Shown piece by piece: positions 5,928 to 7,950 of a DNA stretch of 7,950 bases. Positions within the stretch are counted from its first letter, which is position 1; every line of letters begins with the position of its first letter. A program made the translations under genes and the position numbers. The DNA comes from an uncultured Oscillospiraceae bacterium (GTDB lineage Bacteria; Bacillota; Clostridia; Oscillospirales; Oscillospiraceae): the NCBI GenBank assembly GCA_905205085.1, contig CAJLCG010000102.1, positions 1-7,950 on the forward strand. The letters are read 5' to 3'. Below the pieces are notes generated by a model. That model ran no database searches. It saw nothing but the letters and a program-made list of their open reading frames with translations, and was not told the DNA's origin.

Positions 5928-5937
5928 AAACAAAAAG

Positions 5938-5973
5938 AAAATGGCTGACATCCAAGGATGTCAGCCATTTTTT
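5938..5973. terminator. Bidirectional terminator between the convergent xpaC-like and LTA synthase genes
   Basis: A 16-nt arm (5938-5953) is the exact reverse complement of 5956-5971, containing ATGGCTGACATCC; the apex probably opens to a 4-nt loop. Plus-strand transcripts meet TTTTTT at 5968-5973, and minus-strand transcripts meet UUUUCUUUUUG beyond 5941. It serves both genes, whose stop codons lie within about 15 nt on either side. Confidence 0.92.
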
Positions 5974-5980
5974 ATTCCCT

Positions 5981-7945
5981 TCACGAGGAACCAAAGACCA
6001 CCCGGTAGTAGTCGTTATCCAGAATGGATGCCGAGTAGGCCACCCGATTCTGCACCTCTGAGAGGCGCTCTGCCACATAGTCCGGGTCGGGCTCGCTGCC
6101 GTCCCACATTTCAAAGGTATCCGTGGTGGAGTCATAGCGGCCCTTGTCGGTGATAAAGCTGTAATTGGAGAAGATGACCAGTCCGGGCTCGTCAGAGAGG
6201 ATATCCCGTCCCATAATAAGCCGGGAGTCGTATTCCAGACCAAAGAGGTTGGCCAGGGTGGGCATCACATCCAGGCTGGAGCAGAACTTATCCACATGGA
6301 CGGGCTCGTCGATATCTGCACTCCACAAAATCAGGGTGTTTTTATAGATCTCAAATACCGGGTCCACCTCATGGCCCAGCAGCTCGCTGTATTCCTCATC
6401 TGTCAGGCCGTAGGGGTAGTGGTCAGCGGAGAGGACGATCACGGTGTCGTCCAGCTTTCCCGCCTCTTCCAACTGGTTGACCAGGCTCTCCATGGCCAAC
6501 TCCAGCTCCATCTGGCAGGCCAGATAGGCGGTCACCGCCTCGGAATAGCCCAGTTCGGACACCTGGTTCCAGTGGCGGCGGGCCATGGAGTTACTCTGGT
6601 AGTCGTACTTCAAATGGCCGCTCACCGTCAGGCAATAGACCATAAACTGGTCCTCGTTCGCGAATTGGGGCACGATCTTTTCCATCATCTCCTGGTCGGA
6701 GGGTGGGAAATTCTCCTCATCGATCTCCATATCCAGGCCGTTGCCAATGCCGTAATACTCGTATCCCATGTTGGGGTGGGAGAGGTTACGGTCGTAGTAG
6801 TCATAGAGGTAGTCGTGGTAGGCCAGGGTGCGGTAGCCCAGGTCCTTGAACAGGGTGCCAAAGCCAAAGGGCATGTAGTTGTCCGACGACTCGGAGTAGC
6901 TCCAAACCCCCGACTTGGGGATCAGGCCCGTGGTGGTCACATACTCTCCGTCTGAGGTGGACACGCCCCACAGCGGCGTATAGAAGTTATCGCAGATAAT
7001 TCCCTCATGGGACAGCTTCCACAAAGTAGGGGTGCGCTGGGGGTCCATTGCCAGGGTGGAGAAGCCCTCCGCCACCACCCAGATCAGGTTCTTCCCGGCA
7101 AAGCGGCCCGTCCACTCGTTTTCTGCCGTGGGCTCTACTTTGGAAAAATATTCATGCATATCGGTTAGAACCGGATCATCCTGGTCCCGCTCCATCAGGG
7201 CCTCAAAGTCGATCTCCATCACATGCAGTCCCGGTTCTTCCTTCTCCTCCAGCTGGTAGGGGGAGGAGGTGCGCACCGCCAGCTTGGGCAAGATCTGATT
7301 GTCCGGATCAATACCGAAAAGGACCCGCCGGATTTCCAGCTGGGTCTGGGTGATCATCCCGAAATTCTGTACCTCCAGCTCAGGAGCCGCCGCCTGGAGA
7401 TAGATATACCGCAAAGACAAGGTGCCTCCGCCGCACAGCAGTACCAGTGCGATCCCCGCGACCTGTACCAGCACAGCCACAGCTGCCCAGCGCAGCCGGT
7501 CACCCCGCACCAGGGGTTCCCCGCTGACGATCCGCTCCCGAAACACCAGCGCCAGCACCACCGGCAGCACCATCATCAGGATGGGGAACCAGTTCATCAG
7601 AATCTGGCCCACCGCCATATCGCCGAAGGCTCCGGCCACCATGGCCATCTTTGTAATGGAGAAGATGGTCAAAAACGTCTTGAACAGGTGGAAATAGACG
7701 ATCTGGGAGCCCATCCACAGGGAGAGCAGGGCGGTACATACCACCAGCAGCCACCGCCCCGTCCGCTCCTTCACACCGCCGCACAGCAGTCCCAGCAGCA
7801 CCGCTGCCGGAATGGAGAACAGCAGCGTGAAAAACACTCCGGCTGGTGAAAGGGAGTGGAAACAAAAGAGCTTCATAAACAGCTCTTCATAATAGATCAC
7901 GGCCAGGAAAAAGGCTGAGGGCATAAGCAGCCGCCGTCTGCCCAT
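5981..7945 (-). CDS. LTA synthase family phosphoglycerol transferase (sulfatase superfamily)
   Basis: The 654-residue protein has the LtaS layout: about five membrane segments (residues 7-27, 34-56, 63-88, 112-134, 151-172), a linker, and an extracellular sulfatase-like domain (about 283-600). LtaS-type enzymes transfer glycerol-phosphate from phosphatidylglycerol to build lipoteichoic acid. The metal/catalytic residues are recognisable by context: E293 in WVVAEGF, the probable nucleophile T330 in STSDGEY, H444 in VSGH, and D508-H509 in SADHY. The length matches LtaS (about 650). It could instead be a primase or a related phosphoglycerol or phosphoethanolamine transferase; all key residues are present, so it is probably active. 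The ATG at 7945 is only 5 nt from the window edge, so its ribosome binding site and promoter are not visible and the true start may lie outside. It ends at the shared terminator with the xpaC-like gene. Confidence 0.88.
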   Translation of the reverse strand: MGRRRLLMPSAFFLAVIYYEELFMKLFCFHSLSPAGVFFTLLFSIPAAVLLGLLCGGVKERTGRWLLVVCTALLSLWMGSQIVYFHLFKTFLTIFSITKMAMVAGAFGDMAVGQILMNWFPILMMVLPVVLALVFRERIVSGEPLVRGDRLRWAAVAVLVQVAGIALVLLCGGGTLSLRYIYLQAAAPELEVQNFGMITQTQLEIRRVLFGIDPDNQILPKLAVRTSSPYQLEEKEEPGLHVMEIDFEALMERDQDDPVLTDMHEYFSKVEPTAENEWTGRFAGKNLIWVVAEGFSTLAMDPQRTPTLWKLSHEGIICDNFYTPLWGVSTSDGEYVTTTGLIPKSGVWSYSESSDNYMPFGFGTLFKDLGYRTLAYHDYLYDYYDRNLSHPNMGYEYYGIGNGLDMEIDEENFPPSDQEMMEKIVPQFANEDQFMVYCLTVSGHLKYDYQSNSMARRHWNQVSELGYSEAVTAYLACQMELELAMESLVNQLEEAGKLDDTVIVLSADHYPYGLTDEEYSELLGHEVDPVFEIYKNTLILWSADIDEPVHVDKFCSSLDVMPTLANLFGLEYDSRLIMGRDILSDEPGLVIFSNYSFITDKGRYDSTTDTFEMWDGSEPDPDYVAERLSEVQNRVAYSASILDNDYYRVVFGSS

Positions 7946-7950
7946 ATTGG

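Noticed and set aside
4899..5951. Long minus-strand open frame opposite the xpaC-like gene
   Set aside because: Composition-driven shadow rich in Leu/Gln/Gly. It starts within the terminator hairpin and has no domain.

Overview
The window looks like chromosomal DNA from a fairly GC-rich, Gram-positive anaerobe of the Clostridia, most likely an Oscillospiraceae-type gut bacterium (Flavonifractor/Oscillibacter-like). The reasons are strong GGAGG-type ribosome binding sites, TTGACA/TATAAT promoters, a VanW-family protein, an XpaC-type protein and a lipoteichoic-acid-synthase-type protein, in genes that run about 60-70% GC in the lines I sampled. The genus is inference.

Layout, left to right. 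(1) 71-1009 (+) encodes an AEC (auxin efflux carrier) family transporter. (2) 1010-1856 has no convincing protein gene. It is only about 44% GC (my count over 1081-1740). On the minus strand it carries a near-consensus promoter (TTGACA-N17-TATATT, 1742-1770), about 675 nt of A-rich sequence full of complementary segments and GAAA/GGUAA motifs, and then two successive intrinsic-terminator hairpins. I read this as one free-standing large structured non-coding RNA (about 1735 to 1061, minus), of the size class of ROOL, OLE and GOLLD RNAs. It is the most interesting object in the window. I cannot assign it to a family by eye. (3) 1857-4369 (-) is a two-gene operon, a membrane-anchored VanW protein followed after 11 nt by a DUF2461 protein. 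It has its own promoter (4490-4518), a structured 5' leader and a bidirectional terminator (1831-1858). (4) 4773-5927 (+) is a membrane-anchored XpaC-like protein, divergent from vanW. (5) 5981-7945 (-) is an LTA-synthase-type phosphoglycerol transferase, convergent with xpaC across a shared bidirectional terminator (5938-5973).

Three of the five proteins (VanW, XpaC-like, LTA synthase) are predicted envelope or membrane-anchored proteins, and the AEC carrier is an inner-membrane transporter, so the neighbourhood has a loose cell-envelope theme. No mobile element, CRISPR array, tRNA or rRNA was seen. Nothing next to the large RNA suggests a protein partner, so it appears to be an independent transcription unit.
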